Shown: positions 17,664-29,862, counted from the stretch's first letter. The stretch is 64,000 bases of DNA from Arthrobacter alpinus (GCF_001445575.1 NZ_CP013200.1:1426001-1490000); one strand, 5' to 3'. Notes: a model not told the origin generated them from the sequence alone. Numbers and translations are program-made.

Positions 17664-17858
17664 TCCTCCCCACTCTGTCTGGGACCTGAGAGTTTCCGCG
17701 CTACTCAAAATCAAGTAAACGCTTGCACCGTCGGTGAGCCCGGTTACCGGACTACTTTCCAGAGTTGCCTCGCTGCGGCGGTACAGGGGCCTGAGAGATT
17801 CCCGGGGAGGGTTTGCTCCTTCGGCGCCTACCGATTTCGCTGGGAGGACTCTCCCGCC
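17664..17858 (-). promoter_or_regulatory. Tandem glycine riboswitch upstream of cycA-purU
   Basis: Read on the minus strand this has both conserved aptamers: GGCGGGAGAGTCCTCCC, GAATCTCTCAGGCCCC and CGAGGCAACTCTGGAAAG for the first, CACCGACGGTGCAAGC and AAACTCTCAGGTCCCAGACA for the second, then GAGTGGGGAGGAA. It is strongly similar to the element on the opposite strand before gcvP. Glycine binding probably switches expression of glycine transport and formyl-THF hydrolysis; whether it turns the operon on or off cannot be decided from sequence alone. Confidence 0.93.
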
Positions 17859-18105
17859 GCGGGTCATTGGCGCTGCAAAAAATACAGATACAACAAAGAT
17901 AAAAACATTGGTGACGCGAATCACAGATTAGCGTGACATGGAGCTGTGCGCAAGACGAAGTCATGAAAAAGCATCAGAACGGGCCATGGAGTCACCACTG
18001 AGGTTCTCCCGTGAGCGGTGAATATGCGAGGAGTTGTGCCAAATGGGAAACCTCGTGTATTGTGTGGTACGAATCACCTACATCTTAATATGCCTTTTGA
18101 ACCGT

Positions 18106-18295
18106 GGCGGGAGAGTCCTCCCAGCAATGTGTGAGGCGCCGTAGGAGCAAATCCTCCCCAGGAATCTCTCAGGCCCCCGTACCGTCATGGCGAGGCAACT
18201 CTGGAAAGCAGTCAGATTAATTCTGACTCACCGACGGTGCAAAGCGGATCACAAATCCGCGGAATCTCTCAGGTCCAAGACAGAGCGGGGAGGAA
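18106..18295 (+). promoter_or_regulatory. Tandem glycine riboswitch upstream of gcvP
   Basis: Two aptamers in series: GGCGGGAGAGTCCTCCC, GGAATCTCTCAGGCCCCC and GCGAGGCAACTCTGGAAAG, then CACCGACGGTGCAAAGC and GGAATCTCTCAGGTCCAAGA ending at GAGCGGGGAGGAA. The last bases include the ribosome binding site region of gcvP, whose ATG is at 18304, so control of translation initiation is possible. An AT-rich box TAATAT lies at 18086-18091. Known elements of this class usually activate gcv operons when glycine is plentiful. Confidence 0.95.
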
Positions 18296-18303
18296 CCCCA
18301 CTC

Positions 18304-21213
<2,910 letters not shown>

Positions 21214-21245
21214 AGCGTTCTAACCACCACCGCAAAGGAATTCCC

Positions 21246-22367
21246 ATGACTGAGAACCACACAGCCCTTTACGGCGAGCACCAGAAAGCCGGCGCATCCT
21301 TTACCGACTTTGGTGGCTGGCAGATGCCGTTGAAGTACTCCTCCGAACTCGCAGAACACCACGCCGTACGCAAGACTGCGGGCCTCTTTGACCTCTCCCA
21401 CATGGGTGAAGTCTGGGTGACCGGTCCCGATGCGGCTGCGTTCTTGGACTACGCCTTGGCTGGCAAGCTTTCTGCCGTGGCCGTTGGCAAGGCCAAGTAT
21501 TCGCTGATCTGCAATGTCGACGGCGGCATTGTGGACGACCTGATTTCTTACCGCCTGGGCGATGAGAAATACCTAGTGGTACCCAACGCAGGCAACGCAG
21601 CAACCGTTGCAGGTCTGTTGGCCGAGCGTGCCGCTGGCTTCGATGTAGTCGTCGAAGACGTCACCAGTGAAACGTCTCTGGTTGCCGTGCAGGGACCAAA
21701 CGCGGCAGCCATCTTGCTGACGCTGGTCCCGGCAGAGCAGCACTCCCTCGTGACCGAGCTGAAGTACTACGCCGCGGTTTACGTCACCATCAACGGCCAG
21801 GAGCTGCTGCTGGCACGCACCGGCTACACGGGTGAAGATGGCTTCGAAATCTACGTGCCCAACGCCGATGCAGCCACGCTGTGGCAGGTGTTGCTGGAGA
21901 ACGGAAGCGATCAGGGTCTTGTACCTGCCGGACTCGCATGCCGGGACTCCCTGCGTCTGGAAGCCGGCATGCCCCTCTACGGCAACGAGCTTTCCGTGAC
22001 AGGTCACGCTTACTCGGCTGGTCTGGGCCCCGTGGTCTCGCTGGCCAAGGAAAGCGATTTCGTGGGCAAGGCCGCCTTGGCCGCCATCAAGGAATCGGGC
22101 GACGGCGTCACCACTGGCCGTAAGCTCGTGGGCCTGAAGGGCCTTGGGCGGCGTGCTGCCCGTGGCCACTACCCTGTCTTGAAGGACGGCGCCGTCATTG
22201 GTGAAGTCACTTCCGGTCAGCCCAGCCCCACCCTTGGCTACCCGGTAGCCCTGGCCTACGTCGATGTGGCACATGCCGAAATTGGCACCGCGCTCGATGT
22301 GGATCTGCGCGGCAAGGCTGAGCCCTTTGAAGTTGTAGCACTGCCGTTCTACAAGCGCCAAAAGTAG
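21246..22367 (+). CDS. gcvT: Aminomethyltransferase, T-protein of glycine cleavage
   Basis: 373 residues. It transfers the methylene group from aminomethyl-lipoyl GcvH to tetrahydrofolate and releases ammonia. Conserved parts are ASFTDFGGWQMPLKY, GLFDLSHMGEVWVTG, LARTGYTGEDGFEIY and RDSLRLEAGMPLYGNEL, covering the folate-binding and catalytic region. AAAGGA lies upstream of the ATG. It is followed by a hairpin and a 230-bp repeat element before gcvH, so the operon is interrupted by unusual DNA but remains in the same orientation. Confidence 0.96.
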   Translation: MTENHTALYGEHQKAGASFTDFGGWQMPLKYSSELAEHHAVRKTAGLFDLSHMGEVWVTGPDAAAFLDYALAGKLSAVAVGKAKYSLICNVDGGIVDDLISYRLGDEKYLVVPNAGNAATVAGLLAERAAGFDVVVEDVTSETSLVAVQGPNAAAILLTLVPAEQHSLVTELKYYAAVYVTINGQELLLARTGYTGEDGFEIYVPNADAATLWQVLLENGSDQGLVPAGLACRDSLRLEAGMPLYGNELSVTGHAYSAGLGPVVSLAKESDFVGKAALAAIKESGDGVTTGRKLVGLKGLGRRAARGHYPVLKDGAVIGEVTSGQPSPTLGYPVALAYVDVAHAEIGTALDVDLRGKAEPFEVVALPFYKRQK

Positions 22368-22380
22368 TTTCTGCACGTAC

Positions 22381-22417
22381 TGTCGCCGGGGTCACGCTTG
22401 TCGAGACCCCGGCGACA
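22381..22417. terminator. Hairpin after gcvT
   Basis: A perfect 13-bp inverted repeat (TGTCGCCGGGGTC / GACCCCGGCGACA) with a 11-nt loop, 14 bp after the gcvT stop. There is no clear T run, so it may be partial attenuation or an mRNA-stabilising stem rather than a full terminator. Confidence 0.6.
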
Positions 22418-22642
22418 GAGCCGGTATTTCCTCGGCTGGGCCCACAGACGCGAGGGTCCCGCGGCGAGCTTGCGAGCCGTGGGAGCGTCTGGGGCCTATC
22501 CGGCCCGTCGGCCGCGGGCGGCCTTTGGGGCCTATCCGGCCCGTCGGCCGCGGGCGGCCTTTGGGGCCTATCCGGCCCGTCGGCCGCGGGCGGCCTTTGG
22601 GGCCTCCTTTACGTCGCCTACGAAAACACCGGCTCTGTCGCC
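22411..22642 (+). repeat. Composite repeat element with terminal inverted repeats in the gcvT-gcvH gap
   Basis: The outer ends form a perfect 15-bp inverted repeat (GGCGACAGAGCCGGT at 22411-22425; ACCGGCTCTGTCGCC at 22628-22642). Inside are a copy of the 53-bp module (22438-22488, shared with 11201-11253 and 51791-51841), then three 36-bp tandem units. The last part, 33 bp at 22602-22634, is identical to 58240-58272 inside hemD. No open reading frame inside is protein-like. It resembles a MITE or palindromic intergenic repeat with no transposase of its own. Confidence 0.75.
22491..22598 (+). repeat. Three perfect 36-bp tandem units
   Basis: Each unit begins GGGGCCTATCCGGCCCGTCG and ends GGCGGCCTTT. 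Units are at 22491-22526, 22527-22562 and 22563-22598 with no differences. A single diverged unit occurs in hemD at about 58209-58236. Confidence 0.93.
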
Positions 22643-22685
22643 TTATCCCGAGCGTCACCCTCACTTCCCCTGAAAGGTTTTCACC

Positions 22686-23069
22686 ATGAGCAAGGTAGCA
22701 GCAGAACTTAAGTACTCCGTTGAGCACGAGTGGATTGCCCGCGACGGTGCGGGTCCCTCCACTATTGGTGTCTCAGCCGTGGCCGCTGACGCCCTCGGCG
22801 ACATTGTCTACGTTGACCTGCCTGAGGTAGGCGCCACTGTCACCGCCGGTGAAGTGTGTGGCGAAATTGAGTCAACGAAGTCCGTCTCCGATTTGTACTC
22901 ACCCGTGACCGGTGTGGTGACCGAGACTAACTCCGGTGCCATTGAGGATCCGGCCATCATCAACTCCGATCCTTACGGAGCCGGCTGGTTGTTCAAGGTG
23001 GACGTTGAGTCCGATGGCCCGCTGCTCAGTGCAGAAGAGTACGCAGCAGCCAATGGCGGCGAACTGTGA
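22686..23069 (+). CDS. gcvH: Glycine cleavage system H protein
   Basis: 127 residues, the small lipoyl carrier that shuttles aminomethyl between P-, T- and L-proteins. The lipoylated Lys is in [18 protein letters not shown] at about residue 63, in the usual beta-hairpin. EHEWIARDG at the N-terminus and GAGWLFKV near the C-terminus are family landmarks. GAAAGG precedes the ATG. Its stop overlaps the GTG start of glyA. A lipA gene further along this cluster could supply the lipoyl group. Confidence 0.97.
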   Translation: MSKVAAELKYSVEHEWIARDGAGPSTIGVSAVAADALGDIVYVDLPEVGATVTAGEVCGEIESTKSVSDLYSPVTGVVTETNSGAIEDPAIINSDPYGAGWLFKVDVESDGPLLSAEEYAAANGGEL

Positions 23070-24388
23070 GCGGCGTAGGGTCCGCAGTGGACTTCGTCCA
23101 GGTAGTGTCACCGAGTTTGGACGCGACGCTGGCAGAGCTTGATCCGGAAGTTGCGGTACAGATTGATGCCGAGCTGGCACGCCAGCGCAGCGGGCTGGAA
23201 ATGATCGCCTCGGAAAACCACACCGCGGCGGCCGTAATGGCGGCTCAGGGCTCAGTCCTGACCAACAAGTACGCAGAAGGCTACCCGGGACGCCGGTACT
23301 ACGGCGGTTGCGAGCACGTGGATGTCATTGAGCAATTGGCAATTGACCGCGTCAAGGCTTTGTTCGGTGCAGAATATGCAAACGTTCAGCCGCACTCAGG
23401 TGCCCAAGCCAACGCCTCGGTCATGCATGCACTGATCAAGCCCGGCGACACCATTATGGGCCTGAACTTGGCCCACGGTGGCCACCTCACACACGGCATG
23501 AAGATCAACTTCTCCGGCCGCCTCTACAACGTGGTGCCGTACCAGGTTCGTGAAGACACCCATCAGGTGGACATGGCCGAGGTTGAGCGCCTGGCCCTCG
23601 AGCACAAGCCGGCCCTCATTGTTGCTGGCTGGTCCGCATACGCCCGCCAGCTGGACTTCGCCGAATTCCGCCGCATCGCGGATCTGGTGGGGGCCTACCT
23701 CATGGTGGATATGGCGCACTTTGCTGGTCTGGTGGCTGCAGGTCTGCATCCCTCACCGGTGCCGCACGCACACGTGGTCACTTCCACCACCCACAAGACG
23801 TTGGCTGGCCCGCGCGGCGGCATCATCTTGAGCAACGACGCCGACATCGCCAAGAAGATTAACTCGGCAGTGTTCCCCGGACAGCAGGGCGGCCCTTTGG
23901 AGCACGTCATCGCCGGTAAGGCAGTGGCGTTCAAGATTGCCGCAACACCTGAGTTCAAGGAACGTCAGGAACGTGTCCTGGCCGGATCGGCCATTCTGGC
24001 TAAGCGCCTCATGGAAGCCGACGTTGCCGCCAAGGGAATCTCCGTGATTTCCGGTGGTACCGATGTTCACCTGGTGCTGGTTGATTTGCGCAACGCCGAG
24101 CTCAACGGCCAGGAAGGCGAGGACCGTTTGGCCGCGATCGACATCACTGTCAACCGCAACGCCGTGCCGTTCGATCCGCGTCCGCCCATGGTCACCTCGG
24201 GTCTGCGTATTGGTACCCCGGCACTGGCTACTCGCGGATTCGGCGAGGCGGCCTTTGTAGAGGTCGCCGACATCATTGCTGAGGCGCTCATTGCCGACGC
24301 ATCAGCTGACCTGTCAGCTTTGCGTGCCCGCGTTGAGGTTCTGGCCGCAGCGCATCCGTTGTACCCATCAGTGGCAAATCTGTCCTAG
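23066..24388 (+). CDS. glyA: Serine hydroxymethyltransferase
   Basis: 440 residues. PLP enzyme interconverting serine + THF and glycine + methylene-[38 protein letters not shown], the PLP Lys in [14 protein letters not shown], and [17 protein letters not shown] are diagnostic. The GTG start at 23066 overlaps the gcvH stop by 4 bp, indicating translational coupling. With GcvPTH it converts two glycines to one serine, which SdaA downstream can deaminate. A strong terminator follows. Confidence 0.97.
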   Translation: MSGVGSAVDFVQVVSPSLDATLAELDPEVAVQIDAELARQRSGLEMIASENHTAAAVMAAQGSVLTNKYAEGYPGRRYYGGCEHVDVIEQLAIDRVKALFGAEYANVQPHSGAQANASVMHALIKPGDTIMGLNLAHGGHLTHGMKINFSGRLYNVVPYQVREDTHQVDMAEVERLALEHKPALIVAGWSAYARQLDFAEFRRIADLVGAYLMVDMAHFAGLVAAGLHPSPVPHAHVVTSTTHKTLAGPRGGIILSNDADIAKKINSAVFPGQQGGPLEHVIAGKAVAFKIAATPEFKERQERVLAGSAILAKRLMEADVAAKGISVISGGTDVHLVLVDLRNAELNGQEGEDRLAAIDITVNRNAVPFDPRPPMVTSGLRIGTPALATRGFGEAAFVEVADIIAEALIADASADLSALRARVEVLAAAHPLYPSVANLS

Positions 24389-24400
24389 CGGGACACTCGC

Positions 24401-24440
24401 TCCCTGGGGTGGCCGTCTTGGACGACGGCCACCCCAGGGA
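24401..24440. terminator. Terminator after glyA
   Basis: Stem TCCCTGGGGTGGCCGTC / GACGGCCACCCCAGGGA with a 6-nt loop, 12 bp after glyA. It marks the likely end of the riboswitch-controlled transcript and suggests that sdaA has its own promoter or depends on readthrough. Confidence 0.85.
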
Positions 24441-24527
24441 CTGGCTGGGCTTTCACCGTCATGGTGCGCCCAGACCTCCGGCGGGATTGCCTTCGGAGTA
24501 GTATGAGCACTTGAGTGAGGTACTCAC

Positions 24528-25925
24528 ATGTCTGTTGGCGTTTTTGACTTGTTTTCAGTGGGGATCGGTCCGTCCAGTTCCCACACAGTAGGTCCCATGC
24601 GGGCCGCTGCGGCCTTTGCCCAGGAGCTGAGCGATCAGCACCTGCTGGAGCGCATAGCCGCCGTCCGCGTGGACCTTTACGGATCCTTGGCCGCCACTGG
24701 CCGAGGCCACGGCACCATGACGGCCGTGTTGCTGGGACTAGAAGGCCGCGAACCGGAGCTGATTCTCCCCGAGGAAGTCGATGCTCGTCTGGCCGCTTTT
24801 GCCGCAGGTGAGCCATTGCTGCTTGGCGGAACCGTGCAGCTGGTCTACGGTGCAGATGACATTATCTTGCACCCACTGACCATTTTGCCCCGCCACACCA
24901 ACGGCATGAAGCTCAATGTCACTGACGCCTCCGGTGCCGTGCTCCATGAGGCCACTTACTTCTCCGTCGGAGGTGGGTTCATCATTCGCGAAGGCGCGGT
25001 GGATGAAGCCGTCGCCGAGCTGGAATCATCTAAGGCTCTTTTGCCCTACCCTTTCCGCACGGCGGCAGAACTGCTCAAGCATTGTGCCACCGCTGGCGGC
25101 AACTTCAGTGACGTTATGCTGGCCAACGAGCTCATGGAACGCAGCGAGGAGCAGGTCCGTGGCGGGCTGTTGCACATTCGCGATGTCATGGACCAGTGCA
25201 AGGATGCATCGCTTGCCCGCGAAGGTCTGCTGCCCGGTGGCTTGAATGTTCGACGACGAGCTCCAGCCTGGCATGAACGCCTCCGTGCGGAGGATCCCGA
25301 CCGGGATCCGAAGTTCTGGCAGGAGTGGGTCAACTTGGTGGCCTTGGCCGTCAATGAGGAAAACGCTTCCGGCGGCCGTGTGGTGACGGCGCCAACCAAT
25401 GGTGCTGCCGGCATCATTCCGGCTGTCATGTTCTATGCAACTCACTACATTGACGGGATGCACAACGCATCGCAAGAGGCGATTGACGCCGTCGTCGTTA
25501 AATTCTTGCTGGCAGCCGGGGCTGTAGGTGTCCTATACAAGGAACAGGCCTCCATATCCGGGGCAGAGGTGGGCTGCCAGGGCGAGGTGGGCTCGGCGTC
25601 GTCGATGGCGGCTGCGGGACTGGCTGAGGTCATGGGCGGCACCCCGGAACAGGTGGAGAACGCCGCCGAAATTGCTATGGAACACAACCTCGGACTGACC
25701 TGCGATCCCATTGGCGGGCTCGTGCAGATTCCGTGCATCGAACGCAACGCCATTGCCGCGGCCAAGGCCATCAATGCGGCAAAAATGGCGCTGTGGGGCG
25801 ATGGTCAACACCGTGTCTCCCTCGACGAGGTCATCGTCACCATGCGTGAAACTGGACGCGATATGTCCTCCAAGTACAAGGAAACAGCCATGGGCGGACT
25901 CGCCGTAAACGTGGTGGAATGCTAG
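24528..25925 (+). CDS. sdaA: L-serine ammonia-lyase (iron-sulfur type)
   Basis: 465 residues, single-chain SdaA/SdaB type enzyme converting L-serine to pyruvate and ammonia. The N-terminal domain has [20 protein letters not shown]; the catalytic domain carries the [4Fe-4S] cysteines in [19 protein letters not shown] and QIPCIERNA. It follows the gcvPTH-glyA run after a terminator and completes the route from glycine to pyruvate. The start ATG at 24528 has GTGAGGT upstream. Confidence 0.96.
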   Translation: MSVGVFDLFSVGIGPSSSHTVGPMRAAAAFAQELSDQHLLERIAAVRVDLYGSLAATGRGHGTMTAVLLGLEGREPELILPEEVDARLAAFAAGEPLLLGGTVQLVYGADDIILHPLTILPRHTNGMKLNVTDASGAVLHEATYFSVGGGFIIREGAVDEAVAELESSKALLPYPFRTAAELLKHCATAGGNFSDVMLANELMERSEEQVRGGLLHIRDVMDQCKDASLAREGLLPGGLNVRRRAPAWHERLRAEDPDRDPKFWQEWVNLVALAVNEENASGGRVVTAPTNGAAGIIPAVMFYATHYIDGMHNASQEAIDAVVVKFLLAAGAVGVLYKEQASISGAEVGCQGEVGSASSMAAAGLAEVMGGTPEQVENAAEIAMEHNLGLTCDPIGGLVQIPCIERNAIAAAKAINAAKMALWGDGQHRVSLDEVIVTMRETGRDMSSKYKETAMGGLAVNVVEC

Positions 25926-25980
25926 ATCAAGCAGCAGTTTGTGTGGCTAAAAAGCATGCGCGGCTAGAAGGAGGACTTTC

Positions 25981-26997
25981 ATGACGTTGGTACCTGAGGG
26001 ACGTAAGTTGTTGCGGATTGAGCAGCGTAATTCTGCTGTTCCGGTTGAGCGTAAGCCTGAGTGGATGAAGACGAAGGTCGAGATGGGCCCGGAGTTCATC
26101 GCGATGAAGAATCTGGTCAAGGGTCAGGGCCTGCACACGGTGTGTGAAGAGGCTGGTTGCCCGAACATTTTTGAGTGCTGGGAAGACCGTGAAGCCACGT
26201 TCCTCATTGGTGGTTCCGAATGCACGCGCCGGTGTGATTTCTGTCAGATCGATACGGGCAAGCCGTCCCCGATCGACAGGTTTGAGCCCACGAAGGTGGC
26301 CCGCTCGGTAGTGAAGATGAATTTGCGCTACGCCACGGTCACGGGTGTGGCCCGTGATGATCTGGCCGATGAGGGTGTGTGGTTGTACGCCGAAACGGTC
26401 CGTAAGATCCATGAATTGAACCCGAACACGGGTGTGGAATTGTTGATCCCTGACTTCTCTGGCAAGCCCGAACACATCACTGCGATCTGTGAATCCAAGC
26501 CCGAGGTCTTCGCGCACAATGTAGAGACCGTGCCGAGGATCTTCAAGCGCATCCGCCCGGCGTTCCGTTACGAGCGGTCCTTGGATGTGTTGACGCAGGG
26601 CCGGGATCAGGGCATGGTCACCAAGTCCAACCTGATTCTGGGTATGGGTGAGACTCGTGAAGAAATCTCCCAGGCACTGCAGGATCTTCACGATGCTGGG
26701 ACGGACTTGATCACCATCACCCAGTACCTGCGTCCCTCCGAACGCCACCTTCCCGTGGATCGGTGGGTCAAACCCCAGGAGTTCCTGGAACTCTCCACCG
26801 AAGCAGAAGAGATCGGTTTCCTGGGTGTCATGAGCGGACCCTTGGTGCGTTCTTCCTACCGTGCCGGACGCCTCTGGGCCACGGCCATGCGTAAGAAGGG
26901 TTTGGACATCCCCGAACACCTCGCCCACATCGCTGAAGGCATCGAAGATTCCGGCCACACCCGCCAAGAAGCCGCATCCCTACTCGCCGCACACTAA
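25981..26997 (+). CDS. lipA: Lipoyl synthase
   Basis: 338 residues, radical SAM enzyme that inserts two sulfurs into protein-bound octanoyl groups. The auxiliary cluster Cys pattern C-x4-C-x5-C is in [12 protein letters not shown], and the radical SAM C-x3-C-x2-C is in CTRRCDFCQ. The C-terminal [10 protein letters not shown] is the conserved R-S-S-Y-x-A motif. An excellent ribosome binding site (AGAAGGAGG) precedes the ATG. Being next to the gcv genes it probably serves GcvH; a second lipA next to lipB elsewhere would be expected but cannot be seen. Confidence 0.96.
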   Translation: MTLVPEGRKLLRIEQRNSAVPVERKPEWMKTKVEMGPEFIAMKNLVKGQGLHTVCEEAGCPNIFECWEDREATFLIGGSECTRRCDFCQIDTGKPSPIDRFEPTKVARSVVKMNLRYATVTGVARDDLADEGVWLYAETVRKIHELNPNTGVELLIPDFSGKPEHITAICESKPEVFAHNVETVPRIFKRIRPAFRYERSLDVLTQGRDQGMVTKSNLILGMGETREEISQALQDLHDAGTDLITITQYLRPSERHLPVDRWVKPQEFLELSTEAEEIGFLGVMSGPLVRSSYRAGRLWATAMRKKGLDIPEHLAHIAEGIEDSGHTRQEAASLLAAH

Positions 26998-27061
26998 GGC
27001 GGGGCGCTCATACGCGCAGGGGCACGTCTGGGAGTCGTCCCCAGAATGGGACAAATAATAT

Positions 27062-27097
27062 GGGGAGTGTGCGGGCCGGTGGGCCCGCACACTCCCC
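27062..27097. terminator. Bidirectional terminator between lipA and lctP
   Basis: A perfect hairpin (GGGGAGTGTGCGGGCC / GGCCCGCACACTCCCC, 4-nt loop) with an A/T-rich left flank between convergent genes. Confidence 0.88.
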
Positions 27098-27129
27098 ATT
27101 AGGTTAATCCCCAGTAGGAAAACCTGAAA

Positions 27130-28875
27130 CTACGGCAGCATCCAGCCCAAGATGGGGGTGGACTGCAGGTAGGTAAGCGTGCAGAGGACCAGCAGCAGGC
27201 CTACGCTCCAACCAACGACCTTACGCAGGATAACCGATTCCTGGCCTTCCAAACCAACGGCCGTGGCGGCGATGGCCAGGTTCTGCGGGCTAATGAGCTT
27301 CCCAACGACGCCACCGGAAGTGTTCGCTGCCACGAGAAGGTTCGGGTCGATCCCGGCCTGGATGCCGGCGGTCTGCTGCAGCTTGCCGAACAGTGCATTG
27401 GCGGAGGTATCGGAACCGGTGACGGCAGTGCCGATCCACCCGAGGACAGGTGAAAGGAACGCAAAGAACGTCCCCGTGCCCGCCAACCATGTGCCGATAG
27501 AGATTGTCTGCCCGGAAAAGTTCATGACATACGCCAGTGCGAGGACGGTAATGATGGTGGTGCCAGCCCAACGCATCCGGTAGACGGTGCGCCCGATTTC
27601 CGCCACTGCGTTGCCAACGGTGATTCGGTAGCGGCCACCCTCATCGTTCTTCGAGTACACGAAGGCGACAATCAAACCGGTGATCAACAGCAAGGTGCCG
27701 GGAGTGGAGAGCCACTGGAAGGAGTAGACGGTAGCCGATAGCGGTTCTCCTGCTGAATCCACCAGGGCATCGTGCAGGATGGGCCAGGGAATCTTAATAT
27801 CAGTGGTGGCCAGGAACGCGGGCACATCCACGACCACTTTCCACAGCTTCGCGATACCGAAAACGACGATCACAAGGAAATAGGGGAACAGAGCGAACCA
27901 AGTGCGCGCCGGGGTCAAACGGTCCGCAGCAGTATCGGCGCTGACTACAGCGGTCTTTGTCTTTGAACCGCCGCCTGAGGTGCTTGAAGCGGACGCCTCT
28001 GCGTCTGCCTCGGCGGAGGCCACGCTGAGACGTTCGCGTGCGGCTTCACTGCCCTTGGGCGTCCAGAACCGGAAGAAGATTACGGCTGCGCCGAGTCCCA
28101 CGAGTGAGGCCACGATGTCGGTGAGTTCGTAGGAGAAGTAGTTAGAGCAGAGGAACTGCGTTATCGCGAAAGAGAAACCGACAACGAGCGCGGCCGGCCA
28201 GCAGTCCTTGAGGCCCTTGCGGCCGTCGAGAATGAATAGCAGAATCAGCGGCACGAAGGTTGCCAGCAGCGGAGCTTGGCGCCCAACGATTGAGGCAATG
28301 TCCGTTGCATGCAGCCCGGTAAGGTTAGCAGCGGTGGTGATCGGGATCGCCATGGCACCGAAGGCAACAGGGGCAGTATTGGCGACCAGCACGGCTGCCG
28401 CTGCCCGCAACGGGGGCAGACCGAGCGCGAGGAGCATGGTGGCGGTGATCGCCACTGGTGCCCCGAACCCTGCAAGGGCTTCCAACAATCCGCCGAAACA
28501 GAACGCGACGAGGACTGCCTGCAGGCGCACGTCGCCCTTGCCGATCACGTCAAAGACACGACGGAGGTCCTCGAACCGCCCGCTGAGCACTGTGACCTGG
28601 TAGAGCCAGACTGCCATGATGACGATCCACAGCACCGGGAAGGCGCCAAAGACCGCCCCTTGGCTTGCGGACAGGAGTGCCAAGCCGGTGGGCATTTTGA
28701 AGGCAACGATGCCGACGATAAGTGCCACGAGGAGCGCAAACCAGCCAGCAACGTGTGCCCGGGTTTTGACAACGGCGAGCAGTATGAAAAAGGTCAGCAG
28801 TGGCAGGAGGGCGACGATGGCCGACCAGGCAACGCTGTTGAGCACAGGGTCTGTGGTGGGGGTGAATAGGTCCAA
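27130..28875 (-). CDS. lctP: L-lactate permease (LctP family)
   Basis: 581 residues with about 13 membrane helices; lactate (and glycolate)-proton symporter family. Landmarks are FCFGGLLEALAGFGAPVAIT, VLVANTAPVAFGAMAIPITT, and near the C-terminus SPVLGWIGTAVTGSDTSANA and NLAIAATAVGLEGQESVILR. A central polar loop of about 50 residues (SVASAEADAEASASSTSGGG) is unusually Ser/Ala-rich. The start is TTG at 28875 after a strong GCGGAGGAA. Two FadR-type operator sites lie upstream beside a TAGACT box, and the GntR regulator gene is next. Confidence 0.92.
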   Translation of the reverse strand: MDLFTPTTDPVLNSVAWSAIVALLPLLTFFILLAVVKTRAHVAGWFALLVALIVGIVAFKMPTGLALLSASQGAVFGAFPVLWIVIMAVWLYQVTVLSGRFEDLRRVFDVIGKGDVRLQAVLVAFCFGGLLEALAGFGAPVAITATMLLALGLPPLRAAAAVLVANTAPVAFGAMAIPITTAANLTGLHATDIASIVGRQAPLLATFVPLILLFILDGRKGLKDCWPAALVVGFSFAITQFLCSNYFSYELTDIVASLVGLGAAVIFFRFWTPKGSEAARERLSVASAEADAEASASSTSGGGSKTKTAVVSADTAADRLTPARTWFALFPYFLVIVVFGIAKLWKVVVDVPAFLATTDIKIPWPILHDALVDSAGEPLSATVYSFQWLSTPGTLLLITGLIVAFVYSKNDEGGRYRITVGNAVAEIGRTVYRMRWAGTTIITVLALAYVMNFSGQTISIGTWLAGTGTFFAFLSPVLGWIGTAVTGSDTSANALFGKLQQTAGIQAGIDPNLLVAANTSGGVVGKLISPQNLAIAATAVGLEGQESVILRKVVGWSVGLLLVLCTLTYLQSTPILGWMLP

Positions 28876-28911
28876 GGGGTTCCTCCGCGTCGAGGGGGTG
28901 ACTAAAGTTTG

Positions 28912-28946
28912 TGGTCAGACCTCTATGGTCGGACCACCATAGTCTA
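28912..28946 (-). promoter_or_regulatory. lctP promoter with paired GntR/FadR-type operators
   Basis: TGGTCGGACCA at 28926-28936 is a perfect 11-bp palindrome of the TGGT-N3-ACCA type; TGGTCAGACCT at 28912-28922 is a near copy 14 bp away. On the minus strand a -10 box TAGACT (28946-28941) lies just upstream of both, so bound repressor would cover the transcription start. Confidence 0.68.
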
Positions 28947-29139
28947 ACGTAGATCTTCCGGGAAATGTGACTCTTTTCACCTTGTGGTGATGACTTCTTG
29001 TGGTGCGGGAGCCCCACTTACTGGGCTCGACCGCAATACAGCGCATCTGAGGGCTGCCGTGCGTATCGCTTTCCTGGCTGCGCGGATAACGGTGGGTCCG
29101 GCGGCCGGGCAGGCAGGGGATTCGCGCTTGGTGGTGTGG

Positions 29140-29862
29140 TTAGCTGCCATTCTCGATGAAGAACCATTCGATGTGCTCTCGCAATAGCCGTCCCGCCAGC
29201 TTGCCGTCGCGGGCAGTGATGGCGTCAAGAATGGCGTGGTGCTGGGCCCGCAGCGTTTTAGCGACGGGATACCACTGCTCATCCGTGGTGACGGAATTGC
29301 GGACGTAGTCCATGATGGAGAGGCGCAGGGATTCCATCATCGCGGACACTACGGCGTTGCCGGCCATGGTGCTTAGTAGGACATGAAACTGCGAGTCAAG
29401 GTCGTGGAAGGCCTCGCGGTCAAGGGCAGGATCATCCATCAAGGACAGCAGCTCCCTGGCCCGGGCCAGGGACGGTTCGTTGATCGGCAGCTCGCTCGCG
29501 GCCTTCGACGCGGCCCAGGTCTCCATGAGGATGCGGGCCTCCACAATGTCGGCGACCGGCAGGTGCCGGCTCGCCACGTGCAGGCGCAAGGTCGAGGACA
29601 GTCCTGCCGCCGGGTTGGAGATTAGAACTGCCCCGGAGTTCGGCCCCGATCCGGTGGCTGTGCGCACGAGTCCCATGACGTCCAGGATACGGATCGCGTC
29701 TCGCACCGAGGCTCGTGAGATCCCGTGCTGCTCGGAGAGGACGCGCTCTCCTGGGAGGCGGTCGCCGATATTCAGCCGCCCGGAACGCAGTTCGGCCTCG
29801 ATGCTCGCCAAGACCGCCTCGTAGGCGCGCGTTCCTGCCGCCTTTTCCTTTTTATCAGTCAC
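29140..29862 (-). CDS. GntR/FadR-family transcriptional regulator (LldR-like)
   Basis: About 240 residues. The N-terminal winged helix contains RLPGERVLSEQHGISRASVR and DAIRILDVMGLVRTATGSGP. The C-terminal FCD-type domain has DIVEARILMETWAASKAA, and metal-binding His residues are suggested by DLDSQFHVLLS, LRAQHHAILDAI and LREHIEWFF. The GTG start at 29862 is chosen because the longer upstream reading frame lacks domain similarity. It lies upstream of lctP on the same strand with 264 bp between, and very probably represses lctP in response to lactate. Confidence 0.87.
   Translation of the reverse strand: MTDKKEKAAGTRAYEAVLASIEAELRSGRLNIGDRLPGERVLSEQHGISRASVRDAIRILDVMGLVRTATGSGPNSGAVLISNPAAGLSSTLRLHVASRHLPVADIVEARILMETWAASKAASELPINEPSLARARELLSLMDDPALDREAFHDLDSQFHVLLSTMAGNAVVSAMMESLRLSIMDYVRNSVTTDEQWYPVAKTLRAQHHAILDAITARDGKLAGRLLREHIEWFFIENGS

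Noticed and set aside
17620..17673. ATG at 17673 as start of cycA
   Set aside because: It lies in the riboswitch expression platform; TTG at 17619 has a ribosome binding site and fits the family start.
18187..18303. Longer N-terminus for gcvP beginning at 18187
   Set aside because: It would translate the second half of the glycine riboswitch; the P-protein family starts at about 18304, after a good ribosome binding site.
22491..22598. CRISPR-like repeat array
   Set aside because: The three 36-bp units are directly adjacent without spacers, and there are no cas genes.
22392..22727. Open frames in both directions in the gcvT-gcvH gap
   Set aside because: They only read the tandem repeats (for example repeated GPKGRPRPT) and have no start signals.
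28984..29187. Small plus-strand frame between lctP and its regulator
   Set aside because: No start signal and it overlaps the end of the regulator gene on the other strand.
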